A stretch of 64,000 bases of DNA from Thraustochytrium sp. TN22 (Eukaryota > Sar > Bigyra > Thraustochytrida > Thraustochytriidae), in contig JABLUY010000153.1 in the NCBI GenBank assembly GCA_013306675.1, positions 29,371 to 93,370 of the forward strand, read 5' to 3'. Below the pieces are notes generated by a model. It saw only the letters and a program-made list of their open reading frames with translations. It had not been told where the DNA came from and did no database searches. The position numbers were made by a program, and so were the translations under genes. Position 1 is the stretch's first letter. Each line of letters opens with the position of its first letter. This document shows positions 1-9,605 of this stretch, one piece after another.

Positions 1-1
1 C

Positions 2-661
2 ATGGTGCTCGAGGTCGCGCGCCTGCTTGGCCTCGTGGAGACCGGCAAGGCCTCGGACCACGAGGACGGCTTGCTGCGCGCCTCCACCTCGCTCCTCAAG
101 GTCTTCACCACGCGCGAGCTCGTGCGCCTCATGAGCGAAGGCGTCGAGCTCTTTGGCGCCGTTGGTGTCATGCACAACCACATGTCGACGCTCTTCCGCG
201 ACGCCAGCGTCATGCCCATCTGGGAGGGCACCACCAACACGCTCAGCCTCGACCTGCTGCGCGTTGCCGCACGCGAGCCGGAGTGCATCCAGGCGCTCTA
301 CCAGGAGCTGCACGCGCTCGCGCCGGAGGGCGCCTCGGGCGACGCCATGCGCTCGGAGGTCGACAAGGTGTTCTCGTACGTGCGCGCCAACGCCGCGAAC
401 CTGGAGAACTTTGAGTGGAACGCGCGGCGCCTGACCATGAACCTGTCGCGGCTCTACATTTGCGGCCTCGCCGCGCGCACCGCCGCGCGCACCTCGCACC
501 CGGAGGACGCCGCGCTCTACGAGTACTGGCTCGACCGCGTGGTTCGGCAGTACGAGCCCATGACCGACCCTGCGAGCCACAACGCCTACCGCGCCTCCGT
601 CGGTTCCGCGGCCAACGGCGCCGTGCGCGATGCCCGCGGCAAGATCCGCTCCGTCCTTTGA
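2..661 (+). CDS. Acyl-CoA dehydrogenase-like protein, C-terminal part
   Basis: This is the C-terminal end of an acyl-CoA dehydrogenase superfamily flavoprotein; the 5' part lies outside the window and the ATG at base 2 is probably an internal methionine. The helical C-terminal domain is visible: the motif PIWEGTTNTLSLDLL (near residue 72) matches the conserved family region that binds FAD and contacts the dimer partner, preceded by a degenerate glycine stretch (FGAVGVMHN). The family oxidises acyl-CoA thioesters at the alpha-beta bond, usually in mitochondria or peroxisomes. The extended tail after the motif recalls AidB/ACAD10-11-like members rather than the short-chain enzymes, but the catalytic base lies upstream and cannot be checked. 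The stop is TGA at 659-661. Confidence 0.8.
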   Translation: MVLEVARLLGLVETGKASDHEDGLLRASTSLLKVFTTRELVRLMSEGVELFGAVGVMHNHMSTLFRDASVMPIWEGTTNTLSLDLLRVAAREPECIQALYQELHALAPEGASGDAMRSEVDKVFSYVRANAANLENFEWNARRLTMNLSRLYICGLAARTAARTSHPEDAALYEYWLDRVVRQYEPMTDPASHNAYRASVGSAANGAVRDARGKIRSVL

Positions 662-1068
662 GCGCCGCGATGATCAAGATAAATCCCAAGTTCTTATTAT
701 TTGTTCGCCTCGCCATGAAGTGCTCCGCGAACATGTCAGCGCCGTGGCCGAGTGTCTCTTGCGCACGTGCAGCAAGGTCAGCAGCTAACGTCACCTACAC
801 GACGCAGCTCTGCAGCAGCAATCGAGCAAGCAAACGAAGGCCAGGCTGCAGCGTAGGATGCGAGCTAGCAAGCGAGCAAGCGCGTGGCGTGCAGGTGCAG
901 CTCCTCTCCGAGACGCTCGCCGCGGCAGCCTGTGGCAGGCGGGCCGGGTGCCCGTGTCAGAGTTTGCTCGTCACATGATGAGTTTGCTTGAATCCATTCC
1001 AATTCAATCCAACAGGAAAAGCAGAGCCCAAAGGTCGGCTCGCGCGCGCGGGCGGCGGCGCGCGCGCG
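662..1068. other. Intergenic region and 5' leader of the next gene
   Basis: No supported gene. It must hold the 3' end of the dehydrogenase transcript and the promoter and leader of the coiled-coil/PH protein. A low-GC patch (TGATCAAGATAAATC) directly follows the stop, as expected for a 3' UTR. Confidence 0.5.
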
Positions 1069-4000
1069 ATGGCGAGCGCGGCGGGCGCGCAGGTGGCGGC
1101 GGCGCGCGCCCTGCTGGAGGAGCAGGCGGCGGTGCGGCGGCGCGGGCGCGAGGCGGCGGAGCGGGATGCGGCCGCGGCGGTGCGCGCGCTGCGGCAGCGC
1201 GCGGCGCGCGAGCTGGAGCTGGAGCGCGCGGCGGAGAGGCTGCGCGCGGAGCAGGACGTGCTGAGCGACCTGCTGCAGGAGCAGACGACGAGGTGCGCCG
1301 CGGCGCAGCGTGGCGAGAGAGAGCTGCGCGCCAAGGTAGAGGACCTGCGCGAGGTGGCCACGGCGGCCGTGCAGCAGGCCAAGGCGGCGCGCGCCGAGGC
1401 CAAGGAGTGGCGCGCCAAGGAGGCAGAGGCCGTCGCGGAGATCAACCGCAGGGCCGTGCAGCAAGCGCAGCTGCGCGAGACCATCCAGCACCTGCAGGCG
1501 CAGGCGCTGCAGCAGCGCATCACCAGCGCCGAGGCGCTCAGCCTGCAGGACAAGCTCGACGACGCGCGAAAGAGCCTGCGCGAGGCGCTGCACGAGCGCA
1601 ACGAGGAGCGCGAAGAGCACGCGGAGGTCGTGCAGCGCCTCGAGAAGTCGCTCTCTCGCGCGCGGGACGAGACCGAGAAGGCCGAGGCTCGCGTGCGTGC
1701 CCTCGAGGCGGCCAGCCCTGCGGCGGCAGCTGCCAGATCCGGCCCGTCGTCCCCTCCGGGCGGCAGCCCGTCCGCAGGGCGCCCACGCGCGTCCTCGCGC
1801 ACGCGCGCGGCCGCCACCTCCATGGACGCACGCGAGGTGGACGACGTGCTGCAGCAGCGCGTTGAGGAGCAGATGCTCGAGATCATCCGCCTGCAGACCG
1901 AGGTGACGCTTCGCGAGAAGGACCTGCTCGAGCACAAGCAGCGTGCGCAGGAGGAGGCGGCCGAGGCAGCGCGCGCCGACTTGGCTGTCGCCGCCGCGCG
2001 GCCCGTCACCCCGCCCTCGCCCGCGGCAGCCGCCGCAGACGCCAACGCCGACGCCGACACGGACGCCGGCAACGAGGACGGCGACTCAACGGCCGCAGCC
2101 GAGGCGCAGCGCGCCAAGCTCGAGGCGCAGGCGCGCAAGATCGAGACGCTCAAGGAGGAGCTGCACAACGCGCGCGGCGAGTCGTCCAAGCTGCGCCAGG
2201 ACCTGGCTACGCGCAGCCAGCACGAGCTGCAGGCGCAGCGCGACATCGTCGCGCTCAACGCGCGCCTGCTCAAGCGCGAGGAGCAGCTGCACGCCGCCGT
2301 GCAGGAGCGCGAGGCCGCGGACGCGCGCGAGCTCTTTGAGGCGCGCGCCGAGACCGAGGCTCTGCAGGCCGACATGGACACGCGCATCCTGGAGATCGCG
2401 CGCCTGCAGGCCGCGCTGTCCAAGGCCCAGAACGAGGAGATGGCGGCGCGCAAGTCCGCGCGCGAGGCTGAGCAAAAGTACGAGGTATTGCTCGGCCGTG
2501 CCGGCGACCAGACCGCGGCAGCGCCCTCGGCGACGCCTGGGGCATCATCGCCCGCCTCAATCGATTCCGCCGCCATGGACGAGATGCGCGCGCTCGCTGC
2601 GCTTTGCCAGTCTCTGGCGGCCGACACTGGCGCGCTGCGCGCTGATTTTCAGTCCAGCGGCGAGGAGCTCGCGGTGGAGTGCCGCGCGCTGCGCGACCAG
2701 AGCCTCGCGCAGCGGGACGAGGCCGCGCGGCTGCGGCAGCAGCTGCAGGAGCTCAAGATCGCGCACGACCAGAGCGAGCGCGAGAAGCAGGCGCTGGAGG
2801 CGGCGCTACGCGAGGAGGCCGCCGAGATCCATACCGAGGTTACGCGCGTGGCGGGCGCCACGCGCAAGGTGCTGCAGCGCACCGTCGACCTCAAGCGCAT
2901 GTACGCGACGCAACCGGCCAGGCTCGGGCTCGCGGACTCGGGCGCGAGCGGCGCCGGTGGCGCCAGCACCAGCGCGCGCAAGGGCAACCACGATAACGAG
3001 GACCCGCAGGAAGACGACCAAGATGAGGAGCAAACACTGTGGGCCGCCTCGAGGGGCGACGTGGGCAGCGCCGGGTTGGAGGAAGACGATGACCAAGACG
3101 ACGGCGAGGGCGAGATCGGCGCACGTCGCCGCGGCGACTCGGCTGCTGGCAAGCTGTCGCAGATCGAGGTCGACCACGACGAGGACACCGAGTCGGACCT
3201 CGCCAGGCCGCGCGAGCTGGCCAATCTGCCGCCGACGCCCGACCTCTCGCGCAGCCCGGGCAAGCCCAAGACGCGCGTGCTCAAGGAGGGCTTTCTCCAA
3301 AAGGCGCCGCGCGCAGGGAGCGTGCTGCCGTACTGGGCGCGCTGGGGGCGTCGTTATTTCGTGCTGACGCCGACTTCGCTGCTGTACTTTCGCTCGCCGA
3401 CGGACCGCGCGCCGCGCGCCGTCATGGAGCTGCGCTACCTGCAGGTGAACGGGCCTCGCGACGCGCTCGAGGAGCGCGGCTGCAAGTTCTCGCTGCGTAC
3501 AACGGACCGCGTACTCGATCTCTGCGCCGCCAGTCAGGACGAGATGCGCGAGTGGATCACCGTGCTCGACGACGCCATCACCGAGGCGCCCGTGGAGCAG
3601 CTCAAGAAGGACGCCCCGCCCGGCTCGCCCGTGCCAGAGCCCGCGCCCGAGGACTTGAGCCTGTACCGCGTCCTGGGCGTCCGCAAGCGAGCGTCGCGCG
3701 AGCAGATCGTCGCCGCGTACGAAGCCCAAGCTGCCAAGTTCCACCCTAGCGTGAACCCGGACCCGGACATGCGCGCGTTCAACATGATCGAGAAGGCATT
3801 CAGCGTGCTGGGCACGCCCAGCCTGCGCGCCGACTATGACGTAAGCCTCGACATTCGCCGCCTCTTCGAGGGCGGCTTCGTCGCGCTCCTCCATCCCGAG
3901 GCCGCGCTCACGGGCAGCTTCCGCGCGCCCAAGCCCGTGTGGCGTCGCTTCCTCGCGGACCTCGGCTTCCAGGGCATCATGTGGGGCCCGCCTGCGGACA

Positions 4001-4281
4001 ATTTCGACATGGACGATGCGCGATGCGGCGCGATCCCCTTTATCGACATTGACACGGTGCGCGCCGGCGAGGATGCGGTCGAGGGTGTCATGCTGCGCCT
4101 CTCCGCGGCGCGCTGCTCGCGCTGCCTCTCGCTCATCTCCAATGGCTCTGGGACCTCGGTCAACATCGAGGTCGACTCAGTGCTGGAGCGCGACAAGATT
4201 GTGCACGGCCTTCGTGTACTCATTCAGGAGGCGCGCGATAGGCCCGCGGGCCCGGGCTCCGTCTTTCCTGGTTCGCCATGA
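1069..4281 (+). CDS. Coiled-coil protein with PH domain and degenerate J-domain
   Basis: A 1070-residue protein starting at the first in-frame ATG (1069); the frame is open a little further upstream without an ATG. Residues 1-650 are long heptad-rich coiled coil (Ala/Glu/Arg/Leu), interrupted by Pro/Ser and acidic linkers. Residues about 737-838 form a PH domain (VLKEGFLQK start, RRYFVLTP, closing tryptophan helix MREWITVLDDAI). Residues about 862-928 look like a J-domain (LYRVLGVRKRAS, AYEAQAAKFHPS, FNMIEKAFSVLG), but the HPD tripeptide needed to stimulate Hsp70 is His-Pro-Ser (892-894). The C-terminal 140 residues end in a helix like a second PH-type fold (SLISNGSGTSVNIEVDSVL). Phosphoinositide-directed membrane tethering or scaffolding is an inference. 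It is convergent with the exchanger gene. Confidence 0.75.
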   Translation: MASAAGAQVAAARALLEEQAAVRRRGREAAERDAAAAVRALRQRAARELELERAAERLRAEQDVLSDLLQEQTTRCAAAQRGERELRAKVEDLREVATAAVQQAKAARAEAKEWRAKEAEAVAEINRRAVQQAQLRETIQHLQAQALQQRITSAEALSLQDKLDDARKSLREALHERNEEREEHAEVVQRLEKSLSRARDETEKAEARVRALEAASPAAAAARSGPSSPPGGSPSAGRPRASSRTRAAATSMDAREVDDVLQQRVEEQMLEIIRLQTEVTLREKDLLEHKQRAQEEAAEAARADLAVAAARPVTPPSPAAAAADANADADTDAGNEDGDSTAAAEAQRAKLEAQARKIETLKEELHNARGESSKLRQDLATRSQHELQAQRDIVALNARLLKREEQLHAAVQEREAADARELFEARAETEALQADMDTRILEIARLQAALSKAQNEEMAARKSAREAEQKYEVLLGRAGDQTAAAPSATPGASSPASIDSAAMDEMRALAALCQSLAADTGALRADFQSSGEELAVECRALRDQSLAQRDEAARLRQQLQELKIAHDQSEREKQALEAALREEAAEIHTEVTRVAGATRKVLQRTVDLKRMYATQPARLGLADSGASGAGGASTSARKGNHDNEDPQEDDQDEEQTLWAASRGDVGSAGLEEDDDQDDGEGEIGARRRGDSAAGKLSQIEVDHDEDTESDLARPRELANLPPTPDLSRSPGKPKTRVLKEGFLQKAPRAGSVLPYWARWGRRYFVLTPTSLLYFRSPTDRAPRAVMELRYLQVNGPRDALEERGCKFSLRTTDRVLDLCAASQDEMREWITVLDDAITEAPVEQLKKDAPPGSPVPEPAPEDLSLYRVLGVRKRASREQIVAAYEAQAAKFHPSVNPDPDMRAFNMIEKAFSVLGTPSLRADYDVSLDIRRLFEGGFVALLHPEAALTGSFRAPKPVWRRFLADLGFQGIMWGPPADNFDMDDARCGAIPFIDIDTVRAGEDAVEGVMLRLSAARCSRCLSLISNGSGTSVNIEVDSVLERDKIVHGLRVLIQEARDRPAGPGSVFPGSP

Positions 4282-4520
4282 GATTTGATTTTGTCAAGTG
4301 TTATAACCCTGCGTACCTGGTTGAGAGGGAGAGAGAGAGAAAGAGAGCAAGAGCAAGGGCAGATCGTATCCATTCACGGCAAGAGCTGGGTAAATATCTA
4401 CTTGGTATCACAAGCGCGAATGCCGTGCTGGCGCTGCCAATTCAAGTGCCACTGCTGCGCTGCGTTGCGCGGCGCTGCTCAAGTATTTGCAGGTCCGCTC
4501 CCTTGATCAGTGTTCGCACC
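4282..4520. repeat. Convergent 3' intergenic spacer with GA-rich microsatellite
   Basis: Spacer between two convergent genes. It contains a purine run of GAGA/AAGAGAGCAA type at about 4324-4362. No gene is seen. Confidence 0.5.
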
Positions 4521-6611
4521 TCACGTACTCGCGTTTCCGGAGCCGTCCCTGCCGGAACCGCCGGCTGTCCTGGAGTTCATGCCAAAGAGTTCGAGGTGGT
4601 GCTCGTCCTCATCGTCGGCATGGCCAATCCGGAGCTCGTCGTCGTCGTCGTCGTCATGGGCAGTACCATCGCCGTTGTCTGCAATTCCCTGGATGCCATT
4701 CACCTGGACGGGCGTGTTGCCGTTGCTGCCATAGCTACCGTCGCTCCCGTAGCTACTGGCCCGCACGAAGCGTGAGGACGAGGTCGGGTGCACCTCGTAG
4801 GAGCCCTGGCCCGCGTAGGCCTCGAGCGGGTCAGGCGAGGCGCCGTGCATGAGCAAACTGGACCGGCGGTCGTCCTCGTTGCCCTCCATGTCGGAGGCGC
4901 GGCGCGCCATGGGCCTGTAGGCGGCATCGCCCTCGCCGCCGCCGACATCGGGCCCACTCACGACGAAGCGACTGATGTCGCCGTCCTGGATGGCATGGAA
5001 GAGCTCCGGGGAGATGCGCGACTTTTGGTGGCGCTTGCCGCCGAAGAGGCGCTTCATGTAGTTGTCGTCGAAGCGACGCCAAGCAGCCTCGGCCTGCGAG
5101 CGCACGCGGCGCGCGCGGCGCACGGGTGGGCTCAGGTGGCGCAGGTCCTCGGCGGCCGGCGAGGTCGGGTCCGAGTTGGTGCGGCCACGCTGGTTGGGCA
5201 TCTCATGGTAGTTGGAAAAGTCTTCACGCAGCGCCTCATTGGCCGAGGCGTCGTCCGCGCGGCGCAGCTCGAGCTTCTCGAGCGCGTGCGAGGTGGTGCC
5301 GCCTAGGCCAAAGGTAGTAAGGATGGTGATGCCGAGCGTCGTGGTCTGGATGATCTCGATGGAATGCTTGGACCCTGTCTTGGTGGTGAGCTGCTGCGAG
5401 AGCGCATACGAGACGGCCCCGCGCAGGCCGCTGAAGAACATGAAGAGCTGCATGTTGCGGCCGATCTTCTCGGTGCGGCACAGGTTCGCGAGGTACGTCA
5501 TGGGGAAGATGTTAGCGGCGCGGCCCACCAGGCAGAAGATGGTGGCCAGCACGAGGAAAATCACGTCCCAGGACGACTTGGAGATGAAGAGGCTGAGCCC
5601 CATGTAGGAGAAGACAACGGTCTCCGAGGTCTTGGCCAGCGACTCGAAGACGTACCGACTGGAAATCTTCGTCTGCACCGACAGGTTGTAGTAGTTGTAG
5701 TGCGAGAGCGTGAGCGCGCAAAAGAAGAGCGCGACAACGCCCGACATGCTCATGAGCTCGGCCAGCGCGAAGCACCCGAACGAGAAGAAAAAGAGCATCT
5801 GGATCTCGTACGCGTGGTACTTGTGCAGGCCGGAGAACTTGAAGACGAACGAGCACAGCAGCCCGCACCCCACGCCGATCAGCACGGAGGCCACCGTCGT
5901 GCCGCAAAAGTGCAGCAGCACCATCACGATGTCGCGGCCTTCGAACGACTTGTTCTCCGTCGCGTACTCGTTCATGACGTGGAAGAGCACGATGGCCACC
6001 GCGTCGTTGAGCACGCTCTCGCCGAAGACCAGCGAGTACAGCAGCGGGTCGCAGTTTGCCTCGGCGCTGCCCAGGATCGCCAGGGTCGCCACAGGGTCCA
6101 CGCTCGAGATGAGGCTTCCGAAGAGCAGTGACTGCAGCGGCGACGAGCTGTCCACGCCAATCAAGCCCGTGAGGGCCACCAGATACGTGAGGAAACCAAC
6201 CACAAAGGTGGACACGAAGGTGCCCACCACGGCGTACAGCACGATGGCCACCAGGTTGCTGAAGAACCGCTTCTTCTTGAGCGTATATCCTGCCTCGAAG
6301 ATGATGGGCGGCAACAGCACGAAAAAGAAGATGAGCGGGCTAAATTGCAGCAACTCCAACTCCCCGCTCTCGTCCTCGCCCACCACGATGCGCACCACGC
6401 CGCCCGCCACGGCGCCCAGGAGCATCGCTGCGCCGCTTTCCGGCAAGTACCGGAACCGGCGCTCCTGCAAAACATAGCCCGCCAGCACGCACAGCATCAG
6501 CAGCACCACCAGCAGCAGCGTGTTGGCCGCCCCAAACTCATGGTTGCTCACGTGCTCCGTCGGCGCCGCCGACGGCGTCGCCGTCAGCGGGCTCGTCGTC
6601 GGAGTGGGCAT
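4521..6611 (-). CDS. Sodium/proton exchanger, NHE (CPA1) family
   Basis: A 696-residue NHE-type cation/proton antiporter. I start it at 6611, the first in-frame ATG, just before a Thr/Pro-rich lumenal leader. Twelve or so membrane segments fill residues about 30-435. Family signatures are present: FFFVLLPPIIFEAGY (amiloride-site region, near residue 92), SSVDPVATLAI, VFGESVLNDAVAIVLF (the ND pair of the ion site, near residue 195), and GLRGAVSYAL near residue 395. The motif set is closest to NHE8-like and endomembrane exchangers, which adjust Golgi and endosomal pH. The cytosolic tail (about 450-696) is Ser/Arg-rich with a run of six Asp near the end. Orientation is convergent with the PH/J protein. 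Confidence 0.93.
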   Translation of the reverse strand: MPTPTTSPLTATPSAAPTEHVSNHEFGAANTLLLVVLLMLCVLAGYVLQERRFRYLPESGAAMLLGAVAGGVVRIVVGEDESGELELLQFSPLIFFFVLLPPIIFEAGYTLKKKRFFSNLVAIVLYAVVGTFVSTFVVGFLTYLVALTGLIGVDSSSPLQSLLFGSLISSVDPVATLAILGSAEANCDPLLYSLVFGESVLNDAVAIVLFHVMNEYATENKSFEGRDIVMVLLHFCGTTVASVLIGVGCGLLCSFVFKFSGLHKYHAYEIQMLFFFSFGCFALAELMSMSGVVALFFCALTLSHYNYYNLSVQTKISSRYVFESLAKTSETVVFSYMGLSLFISKSSWDVIFLVLATIFCLVGRAANIFPMTYLANLCRTEKIGRNMQLFMFFSGLRGAVSYALSQQLTTKTGSKHSIEIIQTTTLGITILTTFGLGGTTSHALEKLELRRADDASANEALREDFSNYHEMPNQRGRTNSDPTSPAAEDLRHLSPPVRRARRVRSQAEAAWRRFDDNYMKRLFGGKRHQKSRISPELFHAIQDGDISRFVVSGPDVGGGEGDAAYRPMARRASDMEGNEDDRRSSLLMHGASPDPLEAYAGQGSYEVHPTSSSRFVRASSYGSDGSYGSNGNTPVQVNGIQGIADNGDGTAHDDDDDDELRIGHADDEDEHHLELFGMNSRTAGGSGRDGSGNAST

Positions 6612-6804
6612 GGCCGCTGCTGCGCGCGAGCTTCGCGCCGCCCTCGCCACCAGCGCCGCGCGAAACCCAGCCAGGCCAAGCCAGCCCCGGCCCGGCCAGA
6701 TCAGACCTGGCCGAGCGAGCAGCCGCCGCGCCGCGCCCACCGCCGCCGACCGTCACGCGCGCGCGCAGACGTTGCCGTCGGCTCGTTGTTGCGGGCTTGC
6801 TTGG

Positions 6805-7330
6805 CCCTTGCTTGCCTGGAGACGGCGCCGCAGCAGGCCGACCTCGAGGCCGGCCTTGAGGCCGCCAGCGGCGAGGAGCCGAGGCCCGAGGACGAAAAAC
6901 AACGTGACGGAGGTGCCAACGCAGCGCGCTTGGGCAACGTAGAGCTCTAGGCCTACTCTGCACGCAATGCCTTGCCTTGCCGTGACTTGTCTTGTCTTGC
7001 CCGGAGACGGCGGCGTAGCAGGACGACCTCGAGGCCGGCTTTGAGGCCGCCAACGCCCGCCAACGACGAAGAACGAAGGCCCGAGCATCGAGAACGACGG
7101 GACGGAGGTGTCAACGCGTGTCAACGCGGCACGCTGAGGCAAAGTAGAGCTCTGCTTTGTCTTGCCGTGCCGTGCCGTGCCGTGCCCTCGCTTGGCCTGC
7201 ATGGAGACAGTAGAATAACCTCGAAGCCGGCGACCGCGACGTTCGAGTCGCCGACGACGAAGAGCAGAGGACGGAGGACGACCGGATGGTGGTGTCAACG
7301 CGACACGCTCGGGTACTCAGGTAATGTAGA
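6805..7330. repeat. Three diverged tandem copies of a ~170-190 base unit
   Basis: Three successive blocks begin near 6806, 6994 and 7188. Each starts with CTTG-rich sequence running into GGAGAC, continues with a (G)ACCTCGAGGCCGGC-like core (clear in copies 1 and 2, eroded to AACCTCGAAGCCGGC in copy 3), then ACGACGAAGA, GACGGAGG, GTCAACGC and a GTAGAGCTCT or GTAGAAATCT end. Divergence rises from copy to copy, so these are old duplications. No protein similarity is recognised. Confidence 0.6.
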
Positions 7331-8207
7331 AATCTGCTGGATGGCTTGCATGAGCTCGCTGCTCGAGGCGGACGAGGTCGAGCCGAGCAGTGTCGCCATG
7401 ATGTCGAAGCGAGCGAGACCCGGCGGGACTCGCAGGATGGTGAGGCTTGAGCGGCTTGGTTCGCGAAACACCAACGACGGGTTGAAGCGCGGAAGCGAGA
7501 TAGAGGGAGAAAGATGTTCAGCTGGGCGGCGGGCTTGCATGGTCGCCATCTTGCACGCGCCACGAATCTTGAGAATAAAAGCTTGCTTGAGCCCTCTGAC
7601 ACGTGCTGCGCCGAGGCGTTTGGTCCGGAACTCTTCGCGAACGCCTCGGAATTTGGATTTGCAGCTCCAGAGTAGAACGGGACCTTGCTCTCTGCGCCAG
7701 ACATCTCTACAGACTGCGTGCCGTTGGCCGCCTTTTCGAAGCCCGGCTGCCAGTCGACTCGACCCTGCCATGCCTGCCTGCCTGTCAGTGCTCAAATGCA
7801 AGCATGAACGCGCGTCCAGACGGCGCCCGACCGCTGGAGGCCCCTCGCCGCGGCTGTGCCTGTTGGCTGTTGTTACATTTGTGCTCGCCGCGTCGCCGCT
7901 CGGCGACCGCCTGTTCGACCCCTGGCACGACGCAGCCGGATCGAATTCGTGGAGCTGAGGTCGCGATTCACGGAAATCGGTCCGGCAAAGGAAGGCTGGC
8001 GGCGGCGATGCGGCGGCGGCGCGCGTAGGCACGCAGGCAGGCAGGCAGGAAGGGCCGTCGCGGCGCGCAAACCGGGCTGGCCAAGACTGCCTGGCTGCCT
8101 GCCAGTGGCGCCAGCATTCGTTTGGTTGTGACGCTTCCCCAGACCGCAGAGCTGGAAGGCGTCCAGCCTCCGACGCCCAGCGCGCTTCCCGGGAAACTTG
8201 CTTGCGT

Positions 8208-8258
8208 GGGAGCTTGTTGCTTGCGCGGCGCGTCTTGTTGCTTGCGCGGCGCGTCACG
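8208..8258. repeat. Tandem 21-base repeat (TTGTTGCTTGCGCGGCGCGTC)
   Basis: Two adjacent copies of TTGCTTGCGCGGCGCGTC with leading TTGT occur just upstream of the alcohol dehydrogenase start. They resemble the CTTGC-rich simple repeats seen elsewhere in the window. Confidence 0.6.
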
Positions 8259-8323
8259 ACCAGAGCGATGGGCGGCGCGGCAGTCTTGCATACCTGCAAT
8301 AGTACGCTGAGGCGAAAGGCAAA

Positions 8324-9501
8324 ATGGCGGCGCGTGAGGGGCACACCGAGACGGGGCTGTTCGTGAAGAGCTCCGAGGGCAAGTTCGTCAAGGAGCAGTT
8401 CGCGCGGCGGGCAGTAGGACCCAAGGACGTAGACATTGAGATCAAGTACAGCGGCATCTGCGCCAGCGACCTGCACCAGGCCAAGAACCACTGGCACGAC
8501 AGCGGTACGTAAAAGACGAGAGATCGACGCGCGCAAGAAGGTGGCTGACGGGCAGGTGGACGGACGGCCGCGCAGACTACTCGGAGCATGGGTTGCTGCC
8601 CGGGCACGAGATCGTGGGCGTGGTCCGCGAGGTGGGCGCAGAGGTGACCAAGTTCAAGGTGGGCGACCACGCCGGCGTGGGGTGCATGGTGGACTCGTGC
8701 CGGTCTTGCGAGTCGTGCAAGTGTGGCGACGAGCAACTGTGCGAGGCGCCCGGGGCCATGGTGCTCACGTACAACGACAAGCACAAGTACGAAGTTGAGC
8801 ACGGCACCAAGACTTACGGCGGCTACTCGACCGGCATCGTCGTGGACGAGGCCTTCGTGCTGCGCATCCCAGAGTCGCTGGAGTTGGCCGCAGCCGCGCC
8901 GCTGCTGTGCGCCGGCATCACAGTGTATTCGCCGCTGCGGTACTATGGTCTGGAGGCCGGCATGCAGCTGGGCGTAGCGGGTCTGGGCGGCCTTGGACAT
9001 TTGGCCGTCAAGTTCGGGGTTGGCATGGGCGCGACCGTGACCGTCTTCTCGCGCGGCAAGGCCAAGGAAGCGGACGCGCTCAAGCTGGGCGCATCGCATT
9101 ACGTGGACTCCAAGGACGAGGAGGCGCTCAAGGCGGCGCGCAACTCGATGCACATGATTGTCGACACCATTTCGGCCGACCACGACCTGGACGCCTACTT
9201 GAAGCTCATCAAGCCCAACGGCAAGCTGCTCCTGGTGGGCGCCTCGGGCAACCCGCTTCCGGTCAACGCATTCTCTCTCTGCTTCGGTCGTCGCCAAGTC
9301 GCCGGCAGCCTCATCGGCAGTATCGCCGAGACGCAGGACATGCTCGAGCTGTGCGCCGAGAGGCAGATCCTGCCCGAAATTGAGATGATCAATGCCGACT
9401 ACATCGAGACCGCCTACGACCGCATGGAGAAGGCGGACGTGCGCTACCGCTTCGTCATGGACATTGCCACGCTCGCCGAGACCCAGGAGGAGGCGGCCTA
9501 A
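8324..9501 (+). CDS. Zinc-dependent alcohol dehydrogenase, cinnamyl-alcohol dehydrogenase-like (2 exons)
   Basis: A 368-residue NADP-dependent medium-chain dehydrogenase built from exon 8324-8504 and exon 8576-9501. The 71-base intron (8505-8575) has a GTACGT donor and CGCAG acceptor, and joining restores DYSEHGLLPGHEIVG. Catalytic zinc ligands are visible at Cys46 (SGICASDLH) and His71-Glu72 (GHEIVG), with a later Cys in PLLCAGIT. The structural zinc cluster is SCRSCESCKCGDEQLC. The Rossmann motif GLGGLGHLAVKF and the Ser-Arg-Gly-Lys after TVTVFS favour NADPH. The length matches CAD/YahK-type aldehyde reductases (about 350-360 residues). The substrate cannot be told from sequence. Without the intron the first exon ends at TAA (8510-8512). 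Confidence 0.93.
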
Positions 9502-9605
9502 GTAAAACCACGTAAGAACGCTTTCAGACGTCGCGAACATGATGACGTTGAGCTCGATCGTGATGTCACCACGACGCCTAAATTTAGAAGCTTAGTAGAT
9601 ACAGC

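Larger units (their letters stand above)
6612..8323. other. Gene-free stretch between exchanger and dehydrogenase genes
   Basis: I see no supported coding gene in these 1.7 kb. Open frames on both strands are Arg/Ala-rich, mutually overlapping and lack recognisable domains. The region holds the divergent promoters of the exchanger (minus) and the alcohol dehydrogenase (plus), three diverged tandem repeat copies (6805-7330), and small direct repeats near 8030-8260. Confidence 0.5.

Noticed and set aside
957-2627. A 556-codon Ser/Ala-rich minus-strand frame
   Set aside because: Antisense to the coiled-coil region of the PH/J protein; Ser/Ala/Arg composition is what antisense GC-rich coiled-coil codons give.
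6972-7958. A 328-codon plus-strand frame in the repeat-bearing spacer
   Set aside because: It runs through the eroded tandem repeats, changes character along its length and has no domain.
7295-8536. A 413-codon minus-strand frame upstream of the alcohol dehydrogenase
   Set aside because: It overlaps the real first exon and intron of the dehydrogenase and has no recognisable domain.
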